NCBI GenBank assembly: GCA_003220985.1
Contig: QHTY01000033.1
Coordinates: 1 to 6,404, forward strand
DNA: 6,404 nucleotides
From: Gemmatimonadota bacterium
GTDB lineage: Bacteria > Gemmatimonadota > Gemmatimonadetes > Gemmatimonadales > GWC2-71-9
Direction of reading: 5' to 3'
Below the pieces are notes generated by a model. The model did no database searches. It saw only the letters and a program-made list of their open reading frames with translations, and was not told where the DNA came from. The translations under genes were made by a program, and so were the position numbers. The first letter of the stretch is position 1. Every line of letters starts with the position of its first letter. Positions 6,349-6,404 of the stretch are shown here, piece after piece.

Positions 6349-6404
6349 ACCAACGTCTGAGTGTGGTCGTCATCTCGGCTGCGTTCGGCGAGTTCTGGAA
6401 CGAC
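6345..6404 (+). CDS. Start of an unidentified gene (5' 20 codons only)
   Basis: GTG at 6345 begins an open frame that runs to the right edge (MNQRLSVVVISAAFGEFWND). It shares the GTGA overlap (6345-6348) with the restored HD-GYP stop and has GGAGG at 6336-6340. The opening hydrophobic strand 'LSVVVIS' would suit the first strand of a receiver-like or other Rossmann-type fold, but 20 residues cannot identify the family. The arrangement indicates it belongs to the same operon as the lipoprotein and TPR/HD-GYP genes. The fact that this start fits the restored HD-GYP stop, not the literal one at 6299, supports the view that the upstream gene is intact in the ancestral sequence. Confidence 0.6.
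   Translation, partial: MNQRLSVVVISAAFGEFWND

Overview
This is a GC-rich bacterial chromosomal segment, most consistent with a Gemmatimonadota (Gemmatimonadetes-like) soil bacterium. That placement is an inference. It rests on the style of the Ser/Thr kinase N-terminus, a short ZU5-like lipoprotein, a DUF4384 protein with a Gly/Tyr-rich tail, and the codon use; no marker gene is present. I see no RNA gene, insertion sequence, CRISPR array, phage gene or origin.

Layout, left to right. (1) Bases 1-720, minus strand: the 5' part of a DUF4384 envelope protein gene that runs off the left edge. It appears to be read from a leaderless promoter at 728-756. (2) Bases about 695-2569, plus strand: a two-gene operon of a GH29 alpha-L-fucosidase and a lipoprotein c-type cytochrome, 9 bp apart. 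Its 5' end collides head-to-head with gene 1 and the fucosidase start is uncertain. (3) Bases 2566-4113, minus strand: a transmembrane Ser/Thr protein kinase with an unassigned extracytoplasmic domain. It meets the cytochrome gene tail-to-tail with a 4-bp overlap of stop codons. A perfect 4 x 8-bp tandem repeat lies in its juxtamembrane linker. (4) Bases 4114-4251: a divergent regulatory gap with a CRP/FNR-like dyad and a pair of 13-bp direct repeats. (5) Bases 4252-6404, plus strand: a tightly coupled set of a small ZU5-like lipoprotein, a cytoplasmic TPR/HD-GYP protein, and the first 20 codons of a third gene. These overlap by 7 and 4 bp. The HD-GYP gene is interrupted by a 4-bp tandem duplication exactly inside the GYP motif.

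Functional picture. The left half carries export and glycan-processing functions (fucose removal, an envelope redox protein, an envelope DUF4384 protein). The right half is signalling: a membrane kinase that could sense an envelope condition, and a TPR/HD-GYP protein of the cyclic-di-GMP phosphodiesterase family coupled to a lipoprotein. No established pathway links the two halves. The window looks mostly like an ordinary accessory/signalling region. Its most interesting points are the two repeat-associated frame hazards (kinase linker repeat, HD-GYP duplication) and the compressed, probably leaderless, divergent start region.
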